Below, one piece after another: positions 1 through 13,310 of a stretch of DNA of 64,000 bases. Position numbers and translations under genes: made by a program. Positions within the stretch are counted from its first letter, which is position 1; each line of letters starts with the position of its first letter. A model generated the notes under the pieces. It was not told the origin of the DNA. It worked only from the letters and a program-made list of their open reading frames with translations, and made no database searches. The DNA is from Megalopta genalis (Eukaryota > Arthropoda > Insecta > Hymenoptera > Halictidae). The stretch spans positions 62,001 through 126,000 of the forward strand of contig NW_027476543.1 in the NCBI RefSeq assembly GCF_051020955.1, given 5' to 3'.

Positions 1-900
1 CGCATGGATTTGAAGCTAAACCTTCTGCATCGCATTGCTTTGAAGCTAAGCCTTCTACTTCGCATCGATTTGAAGTTAAATGATATGTATCCAATGGATT
101 TGTAGCTAACTCGTTTGATTCGTCTGCATTTGAAGCTATATCACTTATATCCCAAGTGTTTGAAGCTAAATCATTTGTTTCGCGTGGATTTGAAGATAAA
201 ACTTCTACATCGCGTTGATTTGAATCTAAATCATGTGTCTCGCTTGGATTTGAAGCTAACTCGTTTGATTCGTCTGCATTTGAAGCTATATAACTCATAT
301 CCCAAGTGATTGAAAATAAAACATTGGTTTAGCATGGATTTGAAGCTAAACCTTCTGCACAGGCATTGATTTGCAGCTAAATCATGTGTTTTGCATGGAT
401 TTGATGCTAACTCGTTAGTTTCCACGGCATTTGAAGCTATATCACTTATATCGCAAATATCTGAATCTAAATTATTTTTTTTCGCATGGATTTGAAGCTA
501 AGCCTTCTACTTCGTATCGATTTGAAGTTAAATGATATGTATCGCATGGATTTTGAAGCTAACTCGTTTGATTCGTCTGCATTTGAAGCTATATCACTTA
601 TATCCCAACTGTTTGAAGCTAAATCATTTGTTACGCATTGATTTGAAACTAAATCATGTGATTTGCTTGGATTTGAAGCTAACTCGATTGTTTCGTCTGC
701 ATTTGAAGAAATACCACTTATATCTCAAGTGTTTGAAGCTAAACCATTTGTTTCGCATGGATTTGAAGCTAAGCCTTCTACTTTGTATCGATTTGAAGCT
801 AAATGAAATGTGTCGCATGGATTTGAACTATCTCGTATGATTCGTCTGCATTTAAAGCTATATCACTTATATCCCAAGTGTTTGAAACTAAATCATTTGT
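1..900. repeat. Left-edge block with several register shifts
   Basis: Ordinary monomers, with four single-base register changes in under 900 bp. There are +1 insertions near 355 (CTGCACAGGCATTG), 472 (a run of eight T) and 552 (GGATTTTGAAGC), and a -1 deletion near 829 (TTGAACTATCTCG). The part from about 481 to 900 recurs at about 12,809-13,228 with a few substitutions, including both the +1 and the -1 shift. No gene is visible. Confidence 0.85.
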
Positions 901-1080
901 TTCGCATGGATTTGAAGCTAAATCTTCTACATCGCATTGATTTGAAGCTAAATCATGTGTTTCGCTTGGATTTGAAGCTAAACCTTCTGCATCGCATTGA
1001 TTTGACGCTAAATCATGTGTTTTGCGTGGTTTTTATGCTAACTCGCCTGTTTCCTCTGCATTTGAAGCTATATCAGTTAT
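901..1080. repeat. Example of the 150-bp five-monomer superunit
   Basis: This stretch shows the typical monomer order, recognisable throughout the window. A GCATGGA head carries a tail like CTTCTACATC. A GCATTGA head carries TCATGTGTTTC. A GCTTGGA or GCATGGA head carries an A+C-rich or CTCGTTTGTTTC tail. A GTCTGCA, GCCTGCA or CTCTGCA head carries TATCACTTATATC or a close variant. A GCAAGTA head carries TCATTTGTTTC. Five monomers make 150 bp. The superunit is not perfectly regular, because pairs of monomers (60 bp) are often gained or lost. Length changes of exactly 150 bp (8,971-9,120; near 39,636) and 750 bp (50,430-51,178) support it as a unit of exchange. Confidence 0.75.
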
Positions 1081-2940
1081 ATCGCAAGTATCTGATGCTA
1101 AATCATTTATTTCGCACGGATTTGAAGCTAAATCTTCTACATCGCATTGATTTGAAGCTAAATCATGTGTTTCGCTTGGATTTGAAGCTAACTCGTTAGT
1201 TTCGCCTGCATTTGAAGCTATATAAATTATATCTCAAGTATCTGAATCTAAATCATTTGTTTCGCATGGATTTGAAGCTAAGCCTTCTACTTCTTATCGA
1301 TTTGAAGCTAAATCATGTGTTTCGCTTGGATTTGAAGCTAAACCTTCTGCATCGCATTGATTTGAAGCTAAATCATGTGTTTTGCATGGATTTGATGCTA
1401 ACTCGTTTGTTTCCCCTGCATTTGAAACTATATCACTTATATCGCAAGTATCTGAATCTAAATCATTTGTTTCGCATGAATTTGAAGCTAAGCCTTCTAC
1501 TTCGTATAGATTTGAAGTTACATCATGTGTTTCGCTTGGATTTGAAGCTAACTCGTTTGATTCGTCAGCATTTGAAGCTATATCACTTATATCGCAAGTA
1601 TCTGAATCTAAATCATTTGTTTCGCATGAATTTGAAGCTAAGCCTTCTACTTCGTATCGATTTGAAGCTAAATCATGTGTTTTGCATGGATTTGATGCTA
1701 ACTCGTTTGATTCCCCTGCATTTGAAGCTATATCACTTATATCGCAAGTATCTGAATCTAAATCATTTGTTTCGCATGAATTTGAAGCTAAACCTTCTAC
1801 AACGCATTGATTTCAAGCTAAATCATGTGATTTGCTTGGATTTGAAGCTAACGCGTTTGTGTCGTCTGCATTTGGAGAAATATCACTTATATCTCAAGTG
1901 TTTGAAACTAAATCATTTGTTTCGCATGGATTTGAAGTTAAATCTTCTACATCGCATTGATTTGAAGCTAAATCATGTGTTTCGCTTGGATTTGAAGCTA
2001 AACCTTCTGCATCGCATTGATTTGACGCTAAATCATGTGTTTTGCGTGGTTTTTATGCTAACTCGCTTGTTTCCTCTGCATTTGAAGCTATATCAGTTAT
2101 ATCGCAAGTATCTGATGCTAAATCATTTATTTCGCACGGATTTGAATATAAATCATCTACATCGCATGGATTTGCAGCTAACTCATGTGTTTCGCATGGA
2201 TTTGAAGCTAACTCGTTAGTTTCGCCTGCATTTGAAGCTATATAAATTATATCTCAAGTATCTGAATCTAAATCATTTGTTTCGCATGGATTTGAAGCTA
2301 AGCCTTCTACTTCTTATCGATTTCAAGCTAAATCATGTGTTTCGCTTGGATTTGAAGCTAAACCTTCTGCATCGCATTGATTTGAAGCTAAATCATGTGT
2401 TTTGCATGGATTTGATGCTAACTCGTTTGTTTCCCCTGCATTTGAAGCTATATCACTTATATCGCAAGTATCTGAATCTAAATCATTTGTTTCGCATGAA
2501 TTTGAAGCTAAGCCTTCTACTTCGTATAGATTTGAAGTTACATCATGTGTTTCGCTTGGATTTGAAGCTAACTCGTTTGATTCGTCAGCATTTGAAGCTA
2601 TATCACTTATATTGCAAGTATCTGAATCTAAATCATTTGTTTCGCATGAATTTGAAGCTAAGCCTTCTACTTCGTATCGATTTGAAGCTAAATCATGTGT
2701 TTTGCATGGATTTGATGCTAACTCGTTTGATTCCCCTGCATTTGAAGCTATATCACTTATATCGCAAGTATCTGAATCTAAATCATTTGTTTCGCATGAA
2801 TTTGAAGCTAAACCTTCTACAACGCATTGATTTCAAGCTAAATCATGTGATTTGCTTGGATTTGAAGCTAACGCGTTTGTGTCGTCTGCATTTGGAGAAA
2901 TATCACTTATATCTCAAGTGTTTGAAGCTAAATCATTTGT
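901..2940. repeat. Two tandem copies of a 1,020-bp HOR (34 monomers)
   Basis: Positions 901-1,920 and 1,921-2,940 align at an offset of exactly 1,020 bp. In the 720 bp from 1,201 against 2,221 I counted four substitutions and no indels. The first 180 bp also match closely, while the interval near 1,081-1,200 against 2,101-2,220 is looser, so a patch was probably replaced. Low divergence without register change suggests recent unequal crossover or conversion. Confidence 0.85.
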
Positions 2941-3180
2941 TTCGCATGGATTTGAAGCTAAGCCTTATACTTCGTATCGATTTGAAGCTAAATGAAATGT
3001 ATCGCATGGATTTGAAGCTAACTCGTTTGATTCGTCTGCATTTGAAGCTATATAACTCATATCCCAAGTGATTGAAAATAAATCATTGGTTTAGCATGGA
3101 TTTGAAGCTAAACCATCTACATGGCACTGATTTGCAGCTAAATCATGTGTCTCGCATGGATTTGAAGCTAACTCGTTTGA
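2221..3180. repeat. 960-bp block repeated at 4,501-5,460
   Basis: This interval aligns with 4,501-5,460 at an offset of 2,280 bp (76 monomers). Line-by-line comparison from 2,281 to 3,180 shows two or so substitutions near 2,590-2,620 and otherwise identity. After 3,180 the match switches: 5,461 onward resembles 3,481 onward (offset 1,980), including the rare TGTGAAGCTCAATC monomer. The switch marks a recombination breakpoint inside a monomer. Confidence 0.82.
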
Positions 3181-3660
3181 TTCGTCTGCATTTGAAGCTA
3201 TATCACTTATATCCCAATTGTTTGAAGCTAAATCATTTGTTTCGCGTGGATTTGAAGATAAAACTTCTACATCGCGTTGATTTGAATCTAGATCATGTGT
3301 CTCGCTTGGATTTGAAGCTAACTCGTTTGATTCGTCTGCATTTGAAGCTATATAACTCATATCCCGAGTGATTGAAAATAAATCATTGGTTTAGCATGGA
3401 TTTGAAGCTAAACCATCTACATCGCACTGATTTGCAGCTAAATCATGTGTCTCGCATGGATTTGAAGCTAACTCGTTTGATTCGTTTGCATTTAAAGCTA
3501 TATCACTTATATCCGAAGTGTGTGAAGCTCAATCATTTGTTTCGCATGGATTTGAAGCTAAACCTTCTACATCGCAATGATTTGAAGCTAAATCATTTGT
3601 TTCGCTTGGATATGAAGCTATCTTGTTTGTTTCGTCTGCATTTGAAGCTATATCACTTAT
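3061..3660. repeat. 300-bp tandem duplication carrying TTTAGCATGG monomers
   Basis: Positions 3,061-3,180 and 3,361-3,480 match at an offset of 300 bp (two superunits), with two visible differences (CCCAAG/CCCGAG and ATGGCACTG/ATCGCACTG). Both copies contain the unusual monomer pair GTGATTGAAAATAAATC then TTGGTTTAGCATGG. The same pair reappears near 310, 5,350, 6,728, 8,688, 10,207 and 13,957, which makes it a useful marker of how blocks moved within the first 14 kb. Confidence 0.8.
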
Positions 3661-4500
3661 ATCGTCATTATCTGAATCTCGATCTTTTGTATCGCTTGGA
3701 TTTGTAGCTAAACCTTCTAAATCGCATTGATTTGAATCCAAATCATGTGATTCGCATGAATTTGAAGCTAACTCGTTTGTTTCGTCTGCGTTTGAAGCTA
3801 TATCACTCATATCCCAAGTGTTTGAACCTAATTCATTTGTGTAGCATGGATTTGAAGCTAAACCTTCTACATAGCATTGATTTGAAGCTAAATCATTTGT
3901 TTCGCATGGATTTGAAGCTAAGCCTTCTACTTCGCATTGATTTGAAGCTACATCATGTGATTCGCTTGGATTTAAAGCTAACTCGTTTGTTTCGTCTGCA
4001 TTAGAAGCTATGTCACTTATATCGCAAGTATCTGAAGCTAAATCATTGGTTTCGCATGGATTTGAAGCTAAACCTTCTACGTCGCATTGATTTGCTGCTA
4101 AATCATGTGTTTCGCATGGATTTGAAGGTAATTCGTTCGTTGCGCATGCAGTTGAATCTAAATAACGTATATCACAAGTATTTGTAGCTAAACCATTTCT
4201 TTCGCATGGATTTAATGTTAATCCTTCTACTTCGTATTGATTTGAAGCTAAACCATTTGTTTCGCATGGATTCGAAAATCAGCCTTCTACTTCGCATTTA
4301 TTTGAAGCTGAATCATGTGTTTCGTATGAACTTCAAGCTAACTCGTTTGTTTCAAATGCAGTTGAAGCGAAATCATATATATCACAAGTATTTGATGCTG
4401 GACCATTTGTTTCGCATGAATATTAAGCTAAACCATGTTTTTCAAATGAATTTGAAGCAAAATCATGAGTTTCGCATGGATTCGAAGCTAACTCGTTTGT
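3361..4500. repeat. Block recurring at 6,720-7,799 and 10,199-11,278
   Basis: Positions 3,361-3,840 match 6,720-7,199 at an offset of 3,359 bp. From about 3,901 to 4,500 the match continues at 3,299 bp because the later copies lack exactly two monomers (60 bp). Shared rare variants include TATCGTCATTATCTGAATCTC (near 3,660 and 7,020), CGTTCGTTGCGCATGC, and the TATTAAGC monomer near 4,420. The third copy is part of the 3,479-bp HOR. Confidence 0.82.
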
Positions 4501-5631
4501 TTGGCCTGCATTTGGAGCTATATAAATTATATCTCAAGTATCTGAATCTAAATCATTTGTTTCGCATGGATTTGAAGCTAAGCCTTCTACTTCTTATCGA
4601 TTTCAAGCTAAATCATGTGTTTCGCTTGGATTTGAAGCTAAACCTTCTGCATCGCATTGATTTGAAGCTAAATCATGTGTTTTGCATGGATTTGATGCTA
4701 ACTCGTTTGTTTCCCCTGCATTTGAAGCTATATCACTTATATCGCAAGTATCTGAATCTAAATCATTTGTTTCGCATGAATTTGAAGCTAAGCCTTCTAC
4801 TTCGTATAGATTTGAAGTTACATCATGTGTTTCGCTTGGATTTGAAGCTAACTCGTTTGATTCGTCAGCATTTGAAACTATATCACTTATATCGCAAGTA
4901 TCTGAATCTAAATCATTTGTTTCGCATGAATTTGAAGCTAAGCCTTCTACTTCGTATCGATTTGAAGCTAAATCATGTGTTTTGCATGGATTTGATGCTA
5001 ACTCGTTTGATTCCCCTGCATTTGAAGCTATATCACTTATATCGCAAGTATCTGAATCTAAATCATTTGTTTCGCATGAATTTGAAGCTAAACCTTCTAC
5101 AACGCATTGATTTCAAGCTAAATCATGTGATTTGCTTGGATTTGAAGCTAACGCGTTTGTGTCGTCTGCATTTGGAGAAATATCACTTATATCTCAAGTG
5201 TTTGAAGCTAAATCATTTGTTTCGCATGGATTTGAAGCTAAGCCTTATACTTCGTATCGATTTGAAGCTAAATGAAATGTATCGCATGGATTTGAAGCTA
5301 ACTCGTTTGATTCGTCTGCATTTGAAGCTATATAACTCATATCCCAAGTGATTGAAAATAAATCATTGGTTTAGCATGGATTTGAAGCTAAACCATCTAC
5401 ATGGCACTGATTTGCAGCTAAATCATGTGTCTCGCATGGATTTGAAGCTAACTCGTTTGATTCGTTTGCATTTAAAGCTATATCACTTATATCCGAAGTG
5501 TGTGAAGCTCAATCATTTATTTCGCATGGATTTGAAGCTAAACCTTCTACATCGCAATGATTTGAAGCTAAATCATTTGTTTCGCATGGATTTGAAGCTA
5601 AATCATCTACATCGCATTGATTTGCAGCTAA

Positions 5632-8600
5632 ATCATGTGTTTCGCATGGATTTGATGCTAAAGCTTCTACATCGCATGGATTTGAATCTGAACCTTCTAC
5701 ATCGCACTGATTTGATGCTAAATCACGTGTTTCGCTTGGATACGAAGCTAACCCGTTTGTTTCTCCTGCATTTGAAGCTATATCACTTATATCGCATGTA
5801 TATGATGCTAAATCATTTATGTCGCATTGCTTTGAAGGTAAGCCTTCTACTTCACATTGATTTGAAGCTAAATTATGTGTTTCGGTTGAATTTGAACCTA
5901 ATTCGTTTGTTTCGCATGCAGTTGAAGCTAAATCATGTATAAAACAAGTATTTGATTCCATACTATACGTTTCGCATGGATTTGAAACCTAGCCTTCTAC
6001 TTCGCATTGATTTGAAGATAAATCATGTGTTTCGAATGGATTTGATGCTAGTCCTTCTACTTCGTATTGAGTTGAAGCTAAACCATTTGTTTCGCATTGA
6101 TCCTAAAATCAGGTTTCTACTTCGCATTGATTAGAAGCAAAATCAAGAGTTTCGAATGGATTTGAAGCTAACTCGTTTGTTTAGAATGCAGTTGAAGCTA
6201 AATCATGTATATCACATGTATTTGAAGCAAAACCATTTGTATCGCATGGATTTGAAGCTGAATCTTCTACTTCGCATTGATTTGAAGCTGAATCATTTGT
6301 TTCGCATGGATTTGGAGCTAAGCCTTCTACTTCGCATTGTTTGAAGCTAGATCATGTGTTTCACTTGGATATGAAGCTAACTCGTTTGTTTCGTCTGCAT
6401 TTGAAGCTATATCACTTATATCGCAAGTATCTGAACCTAAGTCATTTGGTTCGCATGGATTTAAAGCTAAGACTTCTACTTCGTATCGGTTTGAAGTTAA
6501 ATGATATGTATCGAATGGATTTGTAGCTAACTCGTTTGATTCGTCTGCATTTGAAGCTATATCACTTATATCCCAAGTGTTTGAAGCTAAATCATTTGTT
6601 TCGCGTGGATTTGAAGATAAAACTTCTACATCGCGTTGATTTGAATCTAAATCATGTGTCTCGCTTGGATTTGAAGCTAACTCGTTTGATTCGTCTGCAT
6701 TTGAAGCTATATAACTCATATCCCGAGTGATTGAAAATAAATCATTGGTTTAGCATGGATTTGAAGCTAAACCATCTACATCGCACTGATTTGCAGCTAA
6801 ATCATGTGTCTCGCATGGATTTGAAGCTAACTCGTTTGATTCGTTTGCATTTAAGGCTATATCACTTATATCCGAAGTGTGTGAAGCTCAATCATTTGTT
6901 TCGCATGGATTTGAAGCTAAACCTTCTACATCGCAATGATTTGAAGCTAAATCATTTGTTTCGCTTGGATATGAAGCTATCTTGTTTGTTTCGTCTGCAT
7001 TTGAAGCTATATCACTTATATCGTCATTATCTGAATCTCGATCTTTTGTATCGCTTGGATTTGTAGCTAAACCTTCTAAATCGCATTGATTTGAATCCAA
7101 ATCATGTGATTCGCATGAATTTGAAGCTAACTCGTTTGTTTCGTCTGCGTTTGAAGCTATATCACTCATATCCCAAGTGTTTGAAGCTAATTCATTTGTG
7201 TAGCATGGATTTGAAGCTAAACCTTCTACTTCGCATTGATTTGAAGCTACATCATGTGATTCGCTTGGATTTAAAGCTAACTCGTTTGTTTCGTCTGCAT
7301 TAGAAGCTATGTCACTTATATCGCAAGTATCTGAAGCTAAATCATTGGTTTCGCATGGATTTGAAGCTAAACCTTCTACGTCGCATTGATTTGCTGCTAA
7401 ATCATGTGTTTCGCATGGATTTGAAGCTAATTCGTTCGTTGCGCATGCAGTTGAATCTAAATAACGTATATCACAAGTATTTGTAGCTAAACCATTTCTT
7501 TCGCATGGATTTAATGTTAATCCTTCTACTTCGTATTGATTTGAAGCTAAACCATTTGTTTCGCATGGATTCGAAAATCAGCCTTCTACTTCGCATTTAT
7601 TTGAAGCTGAATCATGTGTTTCGTATGAACTTCAAGCTAACTCGTTTGTTTCAAATGCAGTTGAAGCGAAATCATATATATCACAAGTATTTGATGCTGG
7701 ACCATTTGTTTCGCATGAATATTAAGCTAAACCATGTTTTTCAAATGAATTTGAAGCAAAATCATGAGTTTCGCATGGATTCGAAGCTAACTCGTTTGTT
7801 TGGCCTGCATTTGAAGCTACATCATGTATATCAGAATTATTTAAATCTAAACTATTTGTTTCGCATGGATTCGAAGATAACTCGTTTGTTTCGCATGTCG
7901 TTGAAGCTAAATCATGTATATCACATGTATTTGAAGATAAACCACTTGATTCGCGTGGATTTGACGCTGAGCCATCTACTTCGCATTGATTTGCAGCTGA
8001 ATCATGTGTTTCGCATAGACTTGAAGCTTATTCGATTGTTTCGCATGCAGCTGAAGCTGTGTCACCTATATCCCAAGTGTTTGAAGCTCAATCATTCGTT
8101 TCGCATGGTTTTGAAGCTAAACCTTCTAAATCGTATTAATTCGAAGCTAAATCAAGTGATTCACTTGGATTTGAAGCTAACTCGTTCGTTTCGTCTGCAT
8201 TTGAAGCTTTATCACTTATATCGCAAGTATCTGAATCTAAATCATTTGTTTCGCATGAATTTGAAGCTAAGCCTTCTACTTCGTATCGATTTGAAGCTAA
8301 ATCATGTGTTTTGCATGGATTTGATGCTAACTCGTTTGATTCCCCTGCATTTGAAGCTATATCACTTATATCGCAAGTATCTGAATCTAAATCATTTGTT
8401 TCGCATGAATTTGAAGCTAAACCTTCTACAACGCATTGATTTCAAGCTAAATCATGTGATTTGCTTGGATTTGAAGCTAACGCGTTTGTGTCGTCTGCAT
8501 TTGGAGAAATATCACTTATATCTCAAGTGTTTGAAGCTAAATCATTTGTTTCGCATGGATTTGAAGCTAAGCCTTATACTTCGTATCGATTTGAAGCTAA

Positions 8601-11600
8601 ATGAAATGTATCGCATGGATTTGAAGCTAACTCGTTTGATTCGTCTGCATTTGAAGCTATATAACTCATATCCCAAGTGATTGAAAATAAATCATTGGTT
8701 TAGCATGGATTTGAAGCTAAACCATCTACATGGCACTGATTTGCAGCTAAATCATGTGTCTCGCATGGATTTGAAGCTAACTCGTTTGATTCGTTTGCAT
8801 TTAAAGCTATATCACTTATATCCGAAGTGTGTGAAGCTCAATCATTTATTTCGCATGGATTTGAAGCTAAACCTTCTACATCGCAATGATTTGAAGCTAA
8901 ATCATTTGTTTCGCATGGATTTGAAGCTAAATCATCTACATCGCATTGATTTGCAGCTAAATCATGTGTCTCGCATGGATTTGAAGCTAACTCGTTTGAT
9001 TCGTCTGCATTTAAAGATATATCATTTATGTCCCAATTGTATGAAGCTAAATCATTTGTTTCGCATGGATTTGTAGCGAAGCCTTCTACATCGCATTGAT
9101 TTGCTGCTAAATCATGTGTTTCGCATGGATTTGATGCTAAAGCTTCTACATCGCATGGATTTGAATCTGAACCTTCTACATCGCACTGATTTGATGCTAA
9201 ATCACGTGTTTCGCTTGGATACGAAGCTAACCCGTTTGTTTCTCCTGCATTTGAAGCTATATCACTTATATCGCATGTATATGATGCTAAATCATTTATG
9301 TCGCATTGCTTTGAAGGTAAGCCTTCTACTTCACATTGATTTGAAGCTAAATTATGTGTTTCGGTTGAATTTGAACCTAATTCGTTTGTTTCGCATGCAG
9401 TTGAAGCTAAATCATGTATAAAACAAGTATTTGATTCCATACTATACGTTTCGCATGGATTTGAAACCTAGCCTTCTACTTCGCATTGATTTGAAGATAA
9501 ATCATGTGTTTCGAATGGATTTGATGCTAGTCCTTCTACTTCGTATTGAGTTGAAGCTAAACCATTTGTTTCGCATTGATCCTAAAATCAGGTTTCTACT
9601 TCGCATTGATTAGAAGCAAAATCAAGAGTTTCGAATGGATTTGAAGCTAACTCGTTTGTTTAGAATGCAGTTGAAGCTAAATCATGTATATCACATGTAT
9701 TTGAAGCAAAACCATTTGTATCGCATGGATTTGAAGCTGAATCTTCTACTTCGCATTGATTTGAAGCTGAATCATTTGTTTCGCATGGATTTGGAGCTAA
9801 GCCTTCTACTTCGCATTGTTTGAAGCTAGATCATGTGTTTCACTTGGATATGAAGCTAACTCGTTTGTTTCGTCTGCATTTGAAGCTATATCACTTATAT
9901 CGCAAGTATCTGAACCTAAGTCATTTGGTTCGCATGGATTTAAAGCTAAGACTTCTACTTCGTATCGGTTTGAAGTTAAATGATATGTATCGAATGGATT
10001 TGTAGCTAACTCGTTTGATTCGTCTGCATTTGAAGCTATATCACTTATATCCCAAGTGTTTGAAGCTAAATCATTTGTTTCGCGTGGATTTGAAGATAAA
10101 ACTTCTACATCGCGTTGATTTGAATCTAAATCATGTGTCTCGCTTGGATTTGAAGCTAACTCGTTTGATTCGTCTGCATTTGAAGCTATATAACTCATAT
10201 CCCGAGTGATTGAAAATAAATCATTGGTTTAGCATGGATTTGAAGCTAAACCATCTACATCGCACTGATTTGCAGCTAAATCATGTGTCTCGCATGGATT
10301 TGAAGCTAACTCGTTTGATTCGTTTGCATTTAAGGCTATATCACTTATATCCGAAGTGTGTGAAGCTCAATCATTTGTTTCGCATGGATTTGAAGCTAAA
10401 CCTTCTACATCGCAATGATTTGAAGCTAAATCATTTGTTTCGCTTGGATATGAAGCTATCTTGTTTGTTTCGTCTGCATTTGAAGCTATATCACTTATAT
10501 CGTCATTATCTGAATCTCGATCTTTTGTATCGCTTGGATTTGTAGCTAAACCTTCTAAATCGCATTGATTTGAATCCAAATCATGTGATTCGCATGAATT
10601 TGAAGCTAACTCGTTTGTTTCGTCTGCGTTTGAATCTATATCACTCATATCCCAAGTGTTTGAAGCTAATTCATTTGTGTAGCATGGATTTGAAGCTAAA
10701 CCTTCTACTTCGCATTGATTTGAAGCTACATCATGTGATTCGCTTGGATTTAAAGCTAACTCGTTTGTTTCGTCTGCATTAGAAGCTATGTCACTTATAT
10801 CGCAAGTATCTGAAGCTAAATCATTGGTTTCGCATGGATTTGAAGCTAAACCTTCTACGTCGCATTGATTTGCTGCTAAATCATGTGTTTCGCATGGATT
10901 TGAAGCTAATTCGTTCGTTGCGCATGCAGTTGAATCTAAATAACGTATATCACAAGTATTTGTAGCTAAACCATTTCTTTCGCATGGATTTAATGTTAAT
11001 CCTTCTACTTCGTATTGATTTGAAGCTAAACCATTTGTTTCGCATGGATTCGAAAATCAGCCTTCTACTTCGCATTTATTTGAAGCTGAATCATGTGTTT
11101 CGTATGAACTTCAAGCTAACTCGTTTGTTTCAAATGCAGTTGAAGCGAAATCATATATATCACAAGTATTTGATGCTGGACCATTTGTTTCGCATGAATA
11201 TTAAGCTAAACCATGTTTTTCAAATGAATTTGAAGCAAAATCATGAGTTTCGCATGGATTCGAAGCTAACTCGTTTGTTTGGCCTGCATTTGAAGCTACA
11301 TCATGTATATCAGAATTATTTAAATCTAAACTATTTGTTTCGCATGGATTCGAAGATAACTCGTTTGTTTCGCATGTCGTTGAAGCTAAATCATGTATAT
11401 CACATGTATTTGAAGATAAACCACTTGATTCGCGTGGATTTGACGCTGAGCCATCTACTTCGCATTGATTTGCAGCTGAATCATGTGTTTCGCATAGACT
11501 TGAAGCTTATTCGATTGTTTCGCATGCAGCTGAAGCTGTGTCACCTATATCCCAAGTGTTTGAAGCTCAATCATTCGTTTCGCATGGTTTTGAAGCTAAA

Positions 11601-11764
11601 CCTTCTAAATCGTATTAATTCGAAGCTAAATCAAGTGATTCACTTGGATTTGAAGCTAACTCGTTCGTTTCGTCTGCATTTGAAGCTTTATCACTTATAT
11701 CGCAAGTATCTGAATCTAAATCATTTGTTTCGCATGAATTTGAAGCTAAGCCTTCTACTTCGTA
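5632..11764. repeat. 3,479-bp HOR, one full and one partial copy
   Basis: Positions 5,632-8,285 match 9,111-11,764 at an offset of 3,479 bp (116 monomers minus one base). Over about 2.65 kb I noticed essentially one substitution (7,157 region, TTTGAAGCTATATC against TTTGAATCTATATC). Both copies share the -1 deletion GCATTGTTTGAAGC near 6,340 and 9,818. Beyond 11,765 the second copy switches to a different monomer order. Near-identity over kilobases in a repeat whose neighbouring monomers differ greatly implies a young segmental duplication. Confidence 0.88.
8971..9120. repeat. 150-bp superunit insertion relative to 5,352-5,640
   Basis: 5,352-5,630 matches 8,681-8,959 at an offset of 3,329 bp, whereas everything from 5,632 on matches at 3,479 bp. 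The difference is exactly 150 bp, or five monomers, present here and absent near 5,631. The extra segment begins with a CTCGCATGG monomer and includes TTTGTAGCGAAGCC. A closely similar segment stands near 14,040-14,190. Confidence 0.78.
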
Positions 11765-13310
11765 TAGATTTGAAGTTAAATCATGTGTTTCGCTTGGATT
11801 TGAAGCTAAACCTTCTGCATCGCATTGATTTGAAGCTAAATCATGTGTTTTGCATGGATTTGATGCTTACTCGTTTGTTTCCCCTGCATTTGAAGCTATA
11901 TCACTTATATCGCAAGTATCTGAATCTAAATCATTTGTTTCGCATGTATTTGAAGCTAAACCATCTACATCGCATTGATTTGCATCTAAATCATATGTCT
12001 CGCATGGATTTGAAGCTAACTCGTTTGATTCGTTTGCATTTAAAGCTATATCACTTATAACCCAATTGTTCGAAGCTAAATCATTTGTTTCGCATGGATT
12101 TCTAGCTAAGCCTTCTACTTCGTATCGTTTTTTGCTAAATGAAATATATTGCATGGATTTTGAAGCAAACTCGTTTGATACGCCTGCATTTAAAGCTATA
12201 TCACTTATATCCCAAGTGTTTGAAGCTAAATCATTTGTTTCGCATGGATTTGAAGCTAAACATTCTACATCGCATTGATTTGAAGCTAAATCAGGTGTTT
12301 CGGTTGGATTTGAAGCTAAACCTTCTGCATCGCATTGATTTGACGCTAAATCATGTCTTTTGCATGGATTTGATGCTAACTCGTTTGTTTCCCCTGCATT
12401 TGAAGCTATATCAGTTATATCGCAAGTATCTGATGCTAAATCATTTATTTCGCACGGATTTGAATATAAATCATCTACATCGCATGGATTTGCAGCTAAA
12501 TCATATGTTTCGCATGAATTTGCAGCTAACTCGTTAGTTTCGCCTGCATTTGATGCTATATAACTTATATCTCAAGTATCTGAATCTAGATCATTTGTTT
12601 CGCATGGATTTGAAGCTAAGCCTTCTACTTCCTATCGATTTCAAGCTAAATCATGTGTTTCGCACGGATTTGAAACTAAACCTCCTGCATCGCATTGATT
12701 TGAAGCTTAATCATGTGTCTTGCATGGATTTGATGCTAACTCGTTTGTTTCCCCTACATTTAAAGCTATATCACTTATATTGCAAGTATCTGAATCGAAA
12801 TCATTTGTTTCGCATGAATTTGAAGCTAAGCCTTCTACTTCGTATAGATTTGAAGTTAAATGACATGTATCACATGGATTTTGAAGCTAACTCGTTTGAT
12901 TCGTCTGCATTTGAAGCTATATCACTTATATCCCAACTGTTTGAAGCTAAATCATTTGTTACGCATTGATTTGAAACTAAATCATGTGATTTGCTTGGAT
13001 TTGAAGCTAACTCGTTTGTTTCGTCTGCATTTGAAGAAATACCACTTATATCTCAAGTTTTTGAAGCTAAACCATTTGTTTCGCATGGATTTGAAGCTAA
13101 GCCTTCTACTTTGTATCGATTTGAAGCTAAATGAAATGTGTCGCATGGATTTGAACTATCTCGTATGATTCGTCTGCATTTAAAGCTATATCACTTATAT
13201 CCCAAGTGTTTGAAACTAAATCATTTGTTTCGCATGGATTTGAAGCTAAATCTTCTACATCGCATTGATTTGAAGCTAAATCATGTGTTTCGCTTGGATT
13301 TGAAGCTAAC
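11765..13310. repeat. Mixed block with a copy of 481-900
   Basis: After the end of the 3,479-bp HOR this block recombines monomers seen at 1-3 kb. Near 12,126 a -1 change (CGTATCGTTTTTTGC) is followed at about 12,165 by a +1 change. 12,809-13,228 matches 481-900 at an offset of 12,328 bp, including the +1 at about 12,880 and the -1 at about 13,155. The copy is less perfect than the 3,479-bp one, so it is probably older. Confidence 0.75.

Noticed and set aside
1382..1810. Second plus frame reading FEAKSFVSHG-like units, open if TGA were read as Trp
   Set aside because: The recurrent stop in this frame is TGA at CAT-TGA-TTT, which tempted a recoding idea. But TAA and TAG also occur (for example TATATAACTC near 3,052 and TTTAGCATGG near 3,091), and 1-nt indels break the frame.
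7505..8680. 391-codon plus-strand ORF rich in Leu, Lys, Arg and His
   Set aside because: It is the consensus monomer read in the frame least prone to stops. It starts and ends inside the array, its copies elsewhere are broken at different places, and there is no unique flank, start context or domain.
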